This document shows, one piece after another, positions 1 to 11,700 of a stretch of DNA of 64,000 bases. Below the pieces are notes generated by a model. It searched no databases. It saw only the letters and a program-made list of their open reading frames with translations, and was not told the DNA's origin. How positions within the stretch are numbered: position 1 is the stretch's first letter; every line of letters begins with the position of its first letter. A program made the translations under genes and the position numbers. Location: contig NC_086375.1 of NCBI RefSeq assembly GCF_036588685.1, positions 49,298,955 to 49,362,954 of the forward strand. Direction: 5' to 3'. The stretch comes from Mytilus trossulus. Its lineage: Eukaryota > Mollusca > Bivalvia > Mytilida > Mytilidae.

Positions 1-266
1 CTGAAACATGCACTTTTATTTTCTATGTTCAGTGGACCGTGAAATTGGGGTCAAAAGTTTAGTTTGGCTTTAAAATTAGAAAGATCATATCATAAGGAAC
101 ATGTGTACTAAGTTTCAAGTTGATTGGACTTCAACTTCATCAAAAACTACCTTATCCAAAAACTTTAACCTGAAGCGGGACAGACGGACAGACGAATGAA
201 CAAACAGACGAACAGACGCACAGACCAGAAAACATAATGCCCCTCTACTATCGTAGGTGGGGCATA
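1..266. repeat. Dispersed mussel-type repeat, end fragment
   Basis: AT-rich sequence ending in a run of 'cagacgga/cagacgaa' units (about 178-225) followed by a small palindrome, gcccctctacta...taggtggggc (about 239-264). I recognise this arrangement as the end of a high-copy bivalve dispersed repeat. It lies just downstream, in transcript sense, of the last visible exon of the zinc-finger gene, so it sits in an intron of that gene. The left boundary is outside the window. Confidence 0.6.
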
Positions 267-337
267 AAAATGAGATAACCTATGTTTTTGAGTAAAATGG
301 TTATTCACAAATGAATTTAAACATTATGCATTTATAC

Positions 338-3300
338 TTTTTTGAAATATCCTCCATGACATCGCATATGACCATTTAAAGCTTGTACATTTTTAAATGT
401 TCTTTCACATATTGTGCATTCTGCTGGTTTAACTTCCTCTCTGTAAAGAAAAGCAATAAATTGAAGAATTAAACATTTATCACAGAAGAAATCGGGCCAT
501 CATTTGTTTTTGTGTAGAAATTTTTGTCTGTATTACATTTAAAAGAATGATTGAAAAAGGTCCTAAATATCAAATTCTCTAAAAATGGATATTTTCTTCA
601 ATTTCCAGTACAATAAACCAATTTTTAACCCAAGAATTGACAAATAAATCTAAATTTGTGAAAACAGCCATTGCATGTAACTTTCTCCCTGAAATAAAAA
701 ACATTATACTTGATGATCTGTTTTTAATTTCTTTTTTTTTCTAATGACAAATTTGAAATTGACTAATCTCAGACTTTTATTTACTTTTATGAAGGAAATC
801 TCATCTAAACAACAAACAAAACACAATTTCTATGTCAACCTAGGATTAATTTCAGTGACATATGCAAGGTACTTAATGTGTACTAATTAGCATGGATAAA
901 ACATTACAAAACTACCTGCTAACTAAAAAATCATTACTAGCTTATCTGAAAAACTTACGATATATCTTTTACTTTCTATGAATGGTGGCTGTATTGATTT
1001 TTCCCATATGTTACAATTGATATAGTTTATCAAATAGACCTTTATTTTGACCTTTTTTTATTTCAGGAAATCAAAGGTATTGAATAAATACACAGGTAGT
1101 TTTTGTAAAGGTGCTTTGTAAACATGTTATACAAGATGTACAAGAAGTTCTGAATCATTTCTCAATAATTGCACCATGCTCAATATTGTTGATTTAGTGC
1201 GATGAAACTTTCAAATATATGCATGACATTATAACAAGGATATACACTACATGTTAACATACAGGAAGAAGAATATTGAAGGAATAGGAAAACGTGTTAC
1301 AGTGTTGCATCAACAAATGAAGCTTATTTCAATAAATAAAGGTGGTATGAATAGTACCTGTCTTGAAAAATGTTACAGAAATAGATTAAGGACAGTAAGC
1401 TTCCTGGACAGCAGTCAACCTATATAACCCTTCCTGTTGTGTGAGGGAATAAATAGAAAAATAATATCTATAAACAACTACTTAAGACCATACCCATTTT
1501 TATCCACATTTGCAGGGGAAACAGTTGTATTCCATGATCTTTGTTGAGGATGTGGCTGCGTCACTGGACTTGAAGGTGTCAACTGTGTATTAGGGACAGG
1601 ACTAATTGGACTAACTTGCTGCAAATAGCCTGGTGAAGGTTCTCCACTTCTTGGAGAGCTTGAATGGGCACTTTGAACGCTGTTTATTTTAACATTCTGA
1701 AATAAAATATATATGAAAGAATTAATTTTTACTATGGTCAACAATAGTTTATAAATGATCTTAGATGTAATATGAAATATTAACCAAGACAAAGACAAAA
1801 GTTTTGATAGTGAATAGCATATGATGTGTCTTAATACATTTCTAAAATGTCTTAATACATTTCTAAAATATAATAATTATTAGATTTTTAAGAGAAGGGT
1901 GTTATTACAGATCAAGAATTTATAGTAGCAAAGCTGAATCTTATTTTCAGTAAGTGTGATTTAGAAAGGACAAAAGGGACCAATACATATTACTAGGGAA
2001 AGTACAGGCATTTGTTTTAAAGGAACTAAAGTGTTCCGAGTTATATAAGTTAATTCTGGTTATTTGCATAGTCTAATTGTCAGACAAAATTATGCAATTA
2101 AGCTGAGTATGTTTATATCTGAAATGCCAAATTACGAAGTCAAATAACATCCATAGTACAGATCAGTAAAGGATATTCCTGAAGAAAGATGAACGTAACT
2201 CTGTCATTGATTTCCCCTTAGGAAAATAGAAGTCATAAAACAGTAAAAGCAGGTTTCTGAAGTTTTTCCATAACTGATAAGTGAATATATATTAGAATAA
2301 TCATAAACTAATTCTGTTAATAACTATTACAATTCATAGAATATTCACCTCTTGCACCCAACATATTGACATTTTTGTGTGCAAAATCAAATTGTTTTAG
2401 GGCATAATTCTAATCATTTACATGTTAAACACATAGAAGCATATAACCACTGTTTCATAATGATTACTTGTCACAATCTGCAATAAGGGAAATACAGGTT
2501 TAATATGATTCATAAATATTTACCTGGTCTTGCCACTGTCTTCCTGGTTGCATGTGTTTCATTAACACATTACTTGACTCAATGGCTATGGTTTGTGGTA
2601 AATTGTCAGCCGATATAGTAACTGTCTGATTGCCCTGAGCACTGTGAAGTGTGATGGTCTCATCCGTGTTGGTCTGTGAAGCAGCAGCAGCCTGGTCCAG
2701 TAACATTTGTACTTTTTGTCCTACTGATTCTTCTTCTGATAAAGTCCGCACTTTAGCAGTAGCTGTCTGTTTTGTAATTATCTGGAAAAGAACAAGTTGA
2801 TGCATAAATAAAATTATACAAATATTCATAACATGTTAAAATAGTGCTAGAACATTTAAACCCAGTTTAGTAGAATAGACTGGACAAAAGTAATCAACTA
2901 ATCTACGGTTCCACTCATCCAAGGTAGAGGGTGTCCTTATTTTTTTTAATTATTCAAATAGTTTTCTATCTACAGTGACCCCCAACTTATAAACATGCAA
3001 CATTCACTAATAACCCTGCTGGCATTCAGATTTTCTTACAGGGAAGTCAATAAAAATCCTTTTCATCAAAAGTTTACTTGCAATGTACTTAGTTGTCCTG
3101 ACAATGTTTTGCAGAAGTTTTTTTCAAGTCTCAATACAAGACTAAAAGGCATAAATTTATAAAGATAGATAACTCCTAAATTTTAAAATTTACAGAATTT
3201 ATAAAAATGAGTATAGTACCTGGTTTTCCATGCTGCCTGCTGGAGATTGAACTATAGGAAATAATGGCTGATCACCATAGACAGGACTAGTAACTGGTGT

Positions 3301-5325
3301 TGAATCACCACTGCTGAATGATAATGGTTTGATGTCACTGCCCTGAGAGCTCTCATTGGATACTATAGAACTAGCCATAATGGGAACAGTGTTTCCAGTA
3401 GTGGAAACATTGACCTGGGCTGCCTTATTCTGAGCAGAGTTTGTAGCCGCAGCAGCAGCAATAACAGCAGCAGCATTGGAAGCTACCAATGCAATGGCTC
3501 CATGTATCTGTTCGGGAGTCTGGTTGTGGTGATTTTCTAGGTGACGTCGCAGTGACCTTGCATCACAGTAACTCTTCGTACAATTATCTACAGTACATTC
3601 ATAAGGTTTCTTTTCTCTGTGAGTCATCAAATGACCATTCCTAACAAAGAATAAATACTGATTATTTCTACATGTATATATCAGATCATATAGACATCAA
3701 TTTGGTTACCTTCTGAAGACGTCTAAGCCATTTACAAGGGGTAGACAGAAGACAGCAAAGATGTTTAAGAAGAAGATGACTAAAGAATCAGACAGACTGA
3801 GTTCTAGTGTAAATTCGTAATTTTTTAGTTTTATAAAAATTATTAATTACCATGTGAATCACTGTTAACATCTTACTCAGAAGAAATTGAATCTAGTATT
3901 CTTTATTTTGAAAGGCTAACTTTTTACCTGGATACAGGATGCTGATATGTATATATTTTTTTTTATAAATTCTTGCTAAACTAAAGTTGAGTTGTATTGT
4001 AACTTACAAATGATCCTGTCTTTTAAAGGCTTTCTGGCAAAGATTACAAACATATTTCCTTTCATCACTATGTGTTAATCTGTGTTTGGCCAAGGCACTA
4101 GAATTTGTAAAAGTTTTGCTGCAAGTTGGACACTGTAAACTCCCCAGTCTTGCTGGTGAAGTTTGTCCTTTGGCAGGTTTGTGTGATTTAGGTTTCTTCT
4201 GCTGTTTCAATCCTTCTAAACCTTCAGTGGGATCTAAAATGAACATATTATTTTTAAAAACTTTTAAAAAGTTAAGCATCAAGTTTCTACATGTCTTTCA
4301 CTGTTACATCTTACAAATATGTAAACTTATAAGTATCTAAGAATATTTAACTGCCAAAATAAATAAACTAAGGAAACCTAAATATTTCAATTTAAATTCA
4401 TATGCTGCATCATTTTCACCAATTTATCTATATGCTGTACATGTATGTGGATTCATTAATAATTGTTGCATACCCATTTTCTTGGGTACAATATTTATGG
4501 AACCACAAATTTGAATGTTCCAACATTTTACAACTTTTCTAAGGGAAAGTATGCAGACATTGCTTAAACCACAGACATAAATATCCACATATATGCAAGT
4601 TTTCTTAAAAGCATGAAAATTGGTACCCACAAAAATAAATGAATCCACAGTACTTGTAGTTGCTGGCAATTTTGAATAATTTGTGACATGTTATCTTTAC
4701 CTGCTTGGTTTGAAAGACCATGATCAGAATCAATACCACCATAACCATCACTACTGAAGCCACCAAAGTCATGTGACGTCTGTGGAGAATAATCATCCAT
4801 AGAGTATGGGTCATTCACATTACCTTCACCATCAAACAAATCTCCAGGGGCACCCATGTTTGACAGAATACCATCATCAAGTTGTGGTAATGGTCCAGCC
4901 AGATTCACATCTAAAGATTCTGGTAAAATGTCATTTTCATATGAGTTTATGGCACTTAACATAGCATCACCTGTTGGTACTGACTGTCTGAAGGATAAAA
5001 TTTGTGAAAATTGTGACGGTGTATTTGTAGAAGAGTGGTCTGAATCTTGAAATGGCAAGGTGATTGCAAGATTTAACCCTTTAACATCAGGATACAAGTC
5101 CAATTTGGAATCTTCTTTGCCATCCATGTCTTCATGTCCTGATTTTGGAGAACCATGTGATCCAATTCCTAGGTCACCGAAAGTGTATCCTGTGCCAGGC
5201 ATATATGAATTTGACACTGGTGATGATATGTTTCTGTGGTCTGACATGCCACCAGAAGTCTGTAGAAAATTGGATGACATAGTGACAGAGGATGTGGTGT
5301 ATGGGGACTGCTTCTCATCTGTCAT
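338..5325 (-). CDS. C2H2 zinc-finger transcriptional regulator, TRERF1/ZNF541-like (5' part, runs off left edge)
   Basis: Six coding exons on the minus strand, in transcript order: 5325-4701, 4233-4008, 3640-3220, 2781-2524, 1696-1494, 440-338. All junctions are GT-AG and phase is kept, giving 612 residues before the window ends. The ATG at 5325 has an in-frame TAG 12 nt upstream, and a possible 5'UTR splice acceptor lies near 5374. Residues 1-208 are Ser/Thr/Pro/Gly-rich and probably disordered. Three C2H2 fingers follow: about 243-263, 271-291 and 299-321 (the third has a C-x4-C start). Then come an Ala-rich stretch (about 325-350) and a Gln/Ser/Pro-rich linker. A lone fourth finger (586-606) is followed by HGGYFKK. 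Three fingers plus a distant fourth ending in NGHMR..HGGYFKK resembles TRERF1/ZNF541, which carry ELM2 and SANT domains and act with histone deacetylases. ELM2/SANT would lie beyond the left edge and are not seen. Family confidence is moderate; being a real zinc-finger gene is near certain. Confidence 0.85.
4432..4652. mobile_element. Non-autonomous TA-flanked element (TIR ctgtggattcatt)
   Basis: Diverged copy of a short element whose ends read tgtggattcatt and aatgaatccacagta. It lies in the first coding intron (4234-4700) of the zinc-finger gene. The same family recurs at 27350-27560 and 54910-55114, and an eroded copy is near 13678-13860. The interior carries the family's 'ccacgaa...aaattaaatatccac' motif in worn form. 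There is no coding capacity, so this is a MITE-like passenger. Confidence 0.7.
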
Positions 5326-5621
5326 TGCTATGTTCTACCATCTGTTAACATTCCTGTAGCTACATTGTTCAGACCTACAAAAGATTAAAATATGAATGTG
5401 AAGCTTCCAGGAAATCATTTCCCATTAAGGAGATAACTGTATTAAACTTTAAGCTCAGACAACATCATAGGTGATTTGATGGTTGCAAAGTAAGTTTACT
5501 AGTGACACATAAGCAGAGACAGAAAACAGTATATGCGACCATCAGAATGGATGAAGTCAAAACTATAAATTTGCCAAAAAAATGCTTTCACTAACTTATT
5601 TTGAAACTTAGCACATGATTT

Positions 5622-6495
5622 AGGCCCCCAAAAAAATATGTCTGTTAAAGGTTACATCATCAAAATAAACAGGGTATGTAGGTAGGCATTTCCATTTTAT
5701 TTGTTGCGCCATGATTTTGAATTGTGCAGTCCATCATGTTGTGAACGGAGTTGTCCATGGGCAGAGTTTACCCGTATTTTTAATGATTGAATTATTTCCC
5801 TTTGTTATTGGTTGGAAAAAAATGGTGACAAAAAGAATATTTCATTACATGAGTCGCGAATTTCCTTAAGACAGCTATCATTTTCATGATTATGAACATT
5901 GGGATTAATAAGGTAACACTATCTTCACTTTTAACACGAGTTCAGTTTATTTTTCACTTTATGATGGAAATAAAATGGCTCAACTGCAATGCTCAAAATA
6001 GGGTTGGTCAGGTAACCGTAAACAGACATATTTTTTTTTGGCCTTAGTATTACTCCTCCACATATTTCGCAAGGATATCTTAGTGACACTGTGCCCTGAT
6101 AGTGCCAGGACTATTTTTGGTACAAATGTAAGTAACGCAGAACGAACACGACTTCTGGTATTAATAAAAAAAAAGTATATATGTCTGTTTTAAGTTACCT
6201 GACAGACCCTACTTCAATCCCTGACCCTTAGGTGTATTATTTCTGTTGTAAAGTGAAAAACTAAACTAAACTAAACCCCCCCCCCCCCCCAAAGAGCCCA
6301 ATAAACAAGGAAAGTAATCAATCTTAACAAATAAGGATAAACTTTGCCCATGGACAATACCAAGATAGACCACTTAACTCAGATAGACCACTTAACTCAA
6401 AATCATGTCACAAAAATTAAAATGGAAATAGCCACCTACCCACCCTTTTTTAAACTATGCAACCATAAACAGACATACATCTATATATTTTTATG
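5622..6495. mobile_element. Long foldback element, about 870 bp
   Basis: Several left-arm blocks reappear in reverse complement, in mirrored order, in the right arm. The pairs are: tatgtctgtt...ggtta (5637) with aacca..aaacagacata (6459); gtaggtaggcatttcc (5674) with ggaaatagccacctac (6423); gttgtccatgggcagagt (5752) with actttgcccatggacaat (6341); cagtttatttttcac (5943) with gtgaaaaactaaac (6254); and a nested pair agggttggtcaggtaac (6000) with gttacctgacagaccct (6197). The centre is near 6105. A 15-C run (6276-6290) and a doubled 18-bp unit (6364-6400) sit inside. No ORF is supported. It lies between the divergent zinc-finger and atlastin genes. Confidence 0.75.
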
Positions 6496-8340
6496 GCCAA
6501 ATACAAAATATGTGTTTATTTTCAAGATAGAAATATGAAATGATAAAAACATAATTACTGCATCATGACAGGCGCGCCTGTAAACCATTTGATTCCCTCT
6601 CTTCTATTTGTAGCCTGCTTGTTTCGTCAATAAACAACAACTTTTAATTGAATTAGGACATCGGTTTTCACAAGTAGACATGTAAGACTCATGGCCCAGA
6701 CCAGTAGAAAAGTAATTTGACAAAAAAAATTTAAGAGGTCTTGCAAGCAGGGTTGGCAAGGTATTGCATTGGCACAAAATCGCAGGATAATTCAATACAA
6801 ATGATCTAGAAATTAGTTAAACAGAAGAATATGATATTTTTTCTAGTCCATGTATTATCACTATTATACTTTGAATACATTTTCAAACAGACACATCTAA
6901 ACCTCAAGTTATTTTCATTTATCACTGTAGATACAAAAAAAATCTTACATTTTCCTAAAACATGTAAAACACTGACATGACTGAAGAAGCCGAACTAGAT
7001 TGCTAGTTGTTTTTTTTAAACATGTACCATGTTTTTTTCACAGTTTTTTTTGAATAAATCAAAGGATTGATTAAAAAGCTCAAACCCTTGCTTATTTGTC
7101 TTGCCAACTCTTACCACAGGTAGGGCTTGTGAAACAGGAAATGCTTAACATTCTGTAGCACCCAAGTTTACCACTTGATATCAGTAAGCAATTTGTAAGC
7201 AATGCTCAATCTTATGATTTTTATTTTGTTTTTTTGTGAATTCATTGGTGGATTCTTGTGTTTCATCCTTTTCTTTACACCATAGTGCAGTGTTTTTCTT
7301 CCTACATATTATAATTAAATATGTTTAATTTGATTTCAAATTTGCTAGAGATAAACCATAAAGACATAAGATTTATAAATGACAAAACATAATATTACAC
7401 CTAGGGAACAGCATTGTCACAGCATACTTCAGTTGAAATCATCATAACATATATCTGTAATGGGAGTGCATTATTCATATTACAATATCATTGTTTTATT
7501 CCCAGAGCTGGAATCTCTCTGTTACAAGGCAGAGCGTTGAGCTACTGAGCTTAAGATGTACTTTCTTAGCTAAGCTGCTTATGGCTGACCAAGCATTTAC
7601 TATTTAAGGGAACAACCCTATATAACAAATCTACATTGATCTAGGGCTAAAATGCAATAACAAATCTACATTGATCTAAGGCTAATACGCTATCTATTGG
7701 ACTCAAATAATGAGTTGCCTAAAAATATGGAATTAAATCTAAACACATGAATGTGTAGATCTAAATTAAGATAAAAGAATTGCTATATATTCCACCAAGC
7801 ACCGATTAAGTTTATATTGTCATACAGTAGCATTCCTATTGACAGTATGTTCATTTTAACATAAGTTGATACAGTTGGTTCAAAATAATTGTAGAGGTGT
7901 GACAATCATGTTAAAAAGTAGCTTAACTGCAAACAAAAATGTACAGGTGTATTCCTATTCAACATTTTCAATCTGAAAACACTTCAATGTATCACATCAT
8001 GTATGTGTTAAGTGTCATTACTTTCAGTAGTATCATGCACGTAATGCAATGCTCTGTTGATTGTCTTAACCAGAAATTGAAGTATATAACACCGTTTGTG
8101 TCCAATAGTTGTGTATTTATAATTTCAACTGACACATGTTGTGGGTTTCATTTTGATGGTGTTGCTTGGTTTCTAATCAAATCTATTTGTGTAAACCCAA
8201 TGCATCTATGCTAACATTGCAACAAACTTCAAGTTAATACATTCATGCTCTGACATACTTCACCTTTTAGGTATCTTAATTGTCAGATATGTAATAAGGC
8301 ATTGTTGAAAATTGTTTTACACACAGTATTCCAAGTAACT
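6496..8340. other. Intergenic DNA between divergent genes
   Basis: AT-rich spacer between the zinc-finger gene and atlastin. I see no exon supported by both splice sites and homology. It holds a short imperfect tandem duplication of 35 bp (7622-7656 and 7657-7691) and otherwise unremarkable sequence. Upstream non-coding exons of the zinc-finger gene could lie here, but nothing in the sequence fixes them. Confidence 0.6.
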
Positions 8341-8584
8341 GTACGTATTTACTCGGTGCCTAATTGCATATATTTATTTGCGGAAGGAGGGGGACTATTT
8401 TATCTAAAAAGAGCAAAACTTTATTTCATTTATGACGATGAATTGTCACAAATATGCTTCAAGTGATTAAATTATAACAGTTAATTCAATTTAATTCAAA
8501 TATCATTAACCGAACGTAGAAGGATCAAGCCGCGTTTGAATATTCTAAATTAGCCGGATGGTAATAAGGGTTAGAAATAGTGCG

Positions 8585-8757
8585 TGACGTCAGAAAGTGC
8601 GCGAGATAGCCGGAAATCTTTTTGGAATACCTCTGAGTTTTACCTTCGATGTACATTGAGACAGCAAACGGAAGCTTCCGAATTTCTAATATTCTCTACT
8701 TTCACCTTTGAAGTTCACGGTTTTGAACTGCCAACAAACTTCTGAAGAAGTAGCCAG
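8585..8757 (+). promoter_or_regulatory. Likely atlastin promoter with palindromic CRE and ETS-like site
   Basis: A perfect cAMP-response element, TGACGTCA, is at 8585-8592, about 165 bp upstream of the atlastin ATG. An ETS-type core, gccggaaat, follows at about 8609-8617. The surrounding 100 bp are richer in CpG than the flanks. No TATA box is evident in the right place, as is common for housekeeping genes. The motifs are direct observations; their use as a promoter is inferred from position. Confidence 0.5.
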
Positions 8758-11700
8758 ATGGATCATGAAATTTTGGCACCAGGTAAAAGATCTATTGTAC
8801 TATAGATCATTTGTTTCCACTTTCACCTAGTTTTTTGCGCATTCTAGTAAATGAAATGTTGTTTTTTATCACTCTTGAATGAATAATCAGTTCGTTCTTG
8901 TTCTTGAATTCAATCTTCACTTTCATAATTGAATAATTATTTACAGTTTCGATAACTCTTTAACCTTCTTCTTCTTCTTTATATACAGAAGAAAAAAAAT
9001 CAGACATCAACTGGTTGATGTTTACTTTCTCACCCCACTGGTCCCAGGTTCCTATGAAATTATGTGTGAAGTTTTGCAGTTCACTATTCCTTTGGTGGGA
9101 GACTTTGATGTTTGACCATTTGCTCCTACTGGCAAGGATCATATTTGCCTGGTGCTGAGTGGTGCCTGGTGGTCATTATTAACAATATAATAATTTGTTT
9201 TGATTCCTACACACCATAATGTTGTTTGGATTTCTGTTCTGATTGACCTCAGAACCGGTACCAGTTGAACTTTTGAAGTCATACTAAATCACTTAAATCT
9301 GCTTAAGGCCTCCAGAAGCTCTGGGGTAAATGGTGCCAAATCCTGCATTCTAGACCTCTCCTGGCAGATGATTTCAAGTTTCCATACACCCTTTTTTAAA
9401 CAAAAACTTTTACTTTTACAAAAAAAAGTGACAAAAAAATTTCAGCCATTTAAATTCATCCAGCCATTTTGTTAAAAATTTGCGTTTTCTATTTCCCTCT
9501 TCATATTTTTTTTGTTGCTCAACCCTGTTGACTTTGGATTCTTTAAGGTTTTTTTAAAGGGGGGACAAAATTTACTAAAAAATGTTCCATTTTCTTTCTA
9601 CTTTCATTTTTAAAATCAACTCAAAAGTCGTTTGCAAAACGCGTTCTGATTGGATCGTTGTATTGACTTCCTTTCACGATTAGTAGCGGAAATCACTGAG
9701 CAGGTGCGACTGAACATTTTAAAACGCCGGCGCGCATTGGCTTACGCTTAGGAATTGACCAATAGAATTATTCGGAATAAACTACGATGTTTATGATTTT
9801 CCTGGCATGCGCATATGAAATAAATAAAAATGACGAAAATAGTAATACAATAATACACACTGTACATCGTAGAAAATTACTTCAGACATAGTTATACAAA
9901 TATTTTATTGGCACAAATTCATTAACAATAAATGGTTAAGACCTATTGCATATATTATTATATTAATTGACATGATAGAATGAAACACAAACACAAAATT
10001 TCAACTTGCCCGGCGGACAACTTTGTGATGGGATTCACTTGCCCGCTGCAGATTTTACTTGCCTCGAGCAAGCGGGATAGCACTTATTTCGAATCCTGTA
10101 TTATATTACAATAACAACCAATTGCAGTTTACCTTGAGTTACCCAGTGTAACTCAGTCTTAAAAAAGATTACTTGATGTGAAAAAAAAAAACTTTATTAT
10201 ATTATACCCTATCATAAAAGAATCAGGATGACCATTAAACTGGAACAAGGAATTAAATGACAATAGATACCTTTGAAAGGAGGGTCAAAATGTGCTTGCT
10301 AATACAGGAATGTAAGCTTAGGTACACGTAGTGTCAAAACCTGTGATAGTCACAACTGTTGGTGGAAGACATATAAAAACAAAAATTAAACTGGTGAAAC
10401 TCCTTTAATGCCTGTGCAGTACAGTGCATAAAGTTAATTTTAAGTAAAAGTTTTTGTAATTGGTCCTGTACCTGAAATATAAAGCCAATAATCTAAAAAA
10501 CTTTATTGAAATAGATAAAAGTAAATTATTTTCAGTCTGAAGTTTAGCTATTGCTACATATGTAAATGTATATTTTAAAAATTGTTTAACACGTTTATAT
10601 TAACATTTCTTTTTTTTCTTTCCAGTGTCTGCTCAAGGTGAGCGTTTAAAAGGTTATCCTATACAGATTGTAGAAGCAGGAGAACACACCTTTAAGCTAA
10701 ATGAGGAAGCTTTAGAGAGAGTATTGTTAAATCCTGAGATACAGGACAAGAAAGTTGCTGTAGTTTCTGTGGCTGGGGCATTTAGAAAAGGAAAATCATT
10801 TCTCCTAGACTTCTTTCTTAGATACCTGAATGCAAAAGTAAGAATTGGTACCCAAAGTTCTGTTCATAATTGGAACAGTGATAAGTAAAATGTTAATGTT
10901 ATGGTAGTGCCCCATACCATGCAGTTGATTGATTCGTATTTTTTTAATTTCAGATTTTAAGTTTTGGATTTATGGGGCTTTATTCATAAAAAAGGGGGGA
11001 TTTTTAACACTTCGGACAATAACTCAAAACGGCTTTCATCAATGTCCATGAAACTTTGGTGAATTGTTTATATATATTGATGTAAGCTCCCTTTCAATTT
11101 TTATAAATTTCAGATTTTAAGTTTTGGATTTATGGGGCTTTATTCATAAAAAAAGGGGGATTTTTAACACTTCGGACAATAACTCAAAAAGGCTTTCACC
11201 AATGTCCATGAAACTTTGGTGAATTGTTTATATCTATTGATGTAAGCTCCCTTTTAATTTTTATAAATTTCAGATTTTACATTTCCGTGTTATGAATTTT
11301 TATGCTTAAAAAAGGGGGGATTTTCCAATTTTGGGACAATAACTAACACTTTCACAAAATTTTATGCAACTTTGATAAATTGTTTATATCTATTGACCTT
11401 AATAGTGCCATTTTTTTGTGCATTTTTATTTATTATTGGGGGGATGTATTTGACAGGGCTCAAACTATTTCTAGTTGATCATATAAATTCATTTAAGGTG
11501 GTACCTAACACAACAGGGAGATAACTCTGTAAAATCAGCTAAACGTTTTAATTACCTTGTGTTGTTAAGGCAATGTTAAGCTTCTCAATGATCAAAATAA
11601 GTGTTTGTCAAACTGCTATATAACCAGTGTAATTTTTCTGATAAAATGGTTTGTTCAAATTTTCTAAAAATTTTATATTTTTGTCAAAGGGTCAAAGTAA

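Noticed and set aside
4856-5359. Plus-strand ORFs opposite the zinc-finger exon
   Set aside because: They are antisense shadows of exon 4701-5325, which has confirmed phase with the next exons.
10838-10888. Apparent extension of atlastin exon 2 as an ORF to 10888
   Set aside because: A strong donor (gtaaga) at 10838 and phase match to the exon at 13130 show that the extension is intron read-through.
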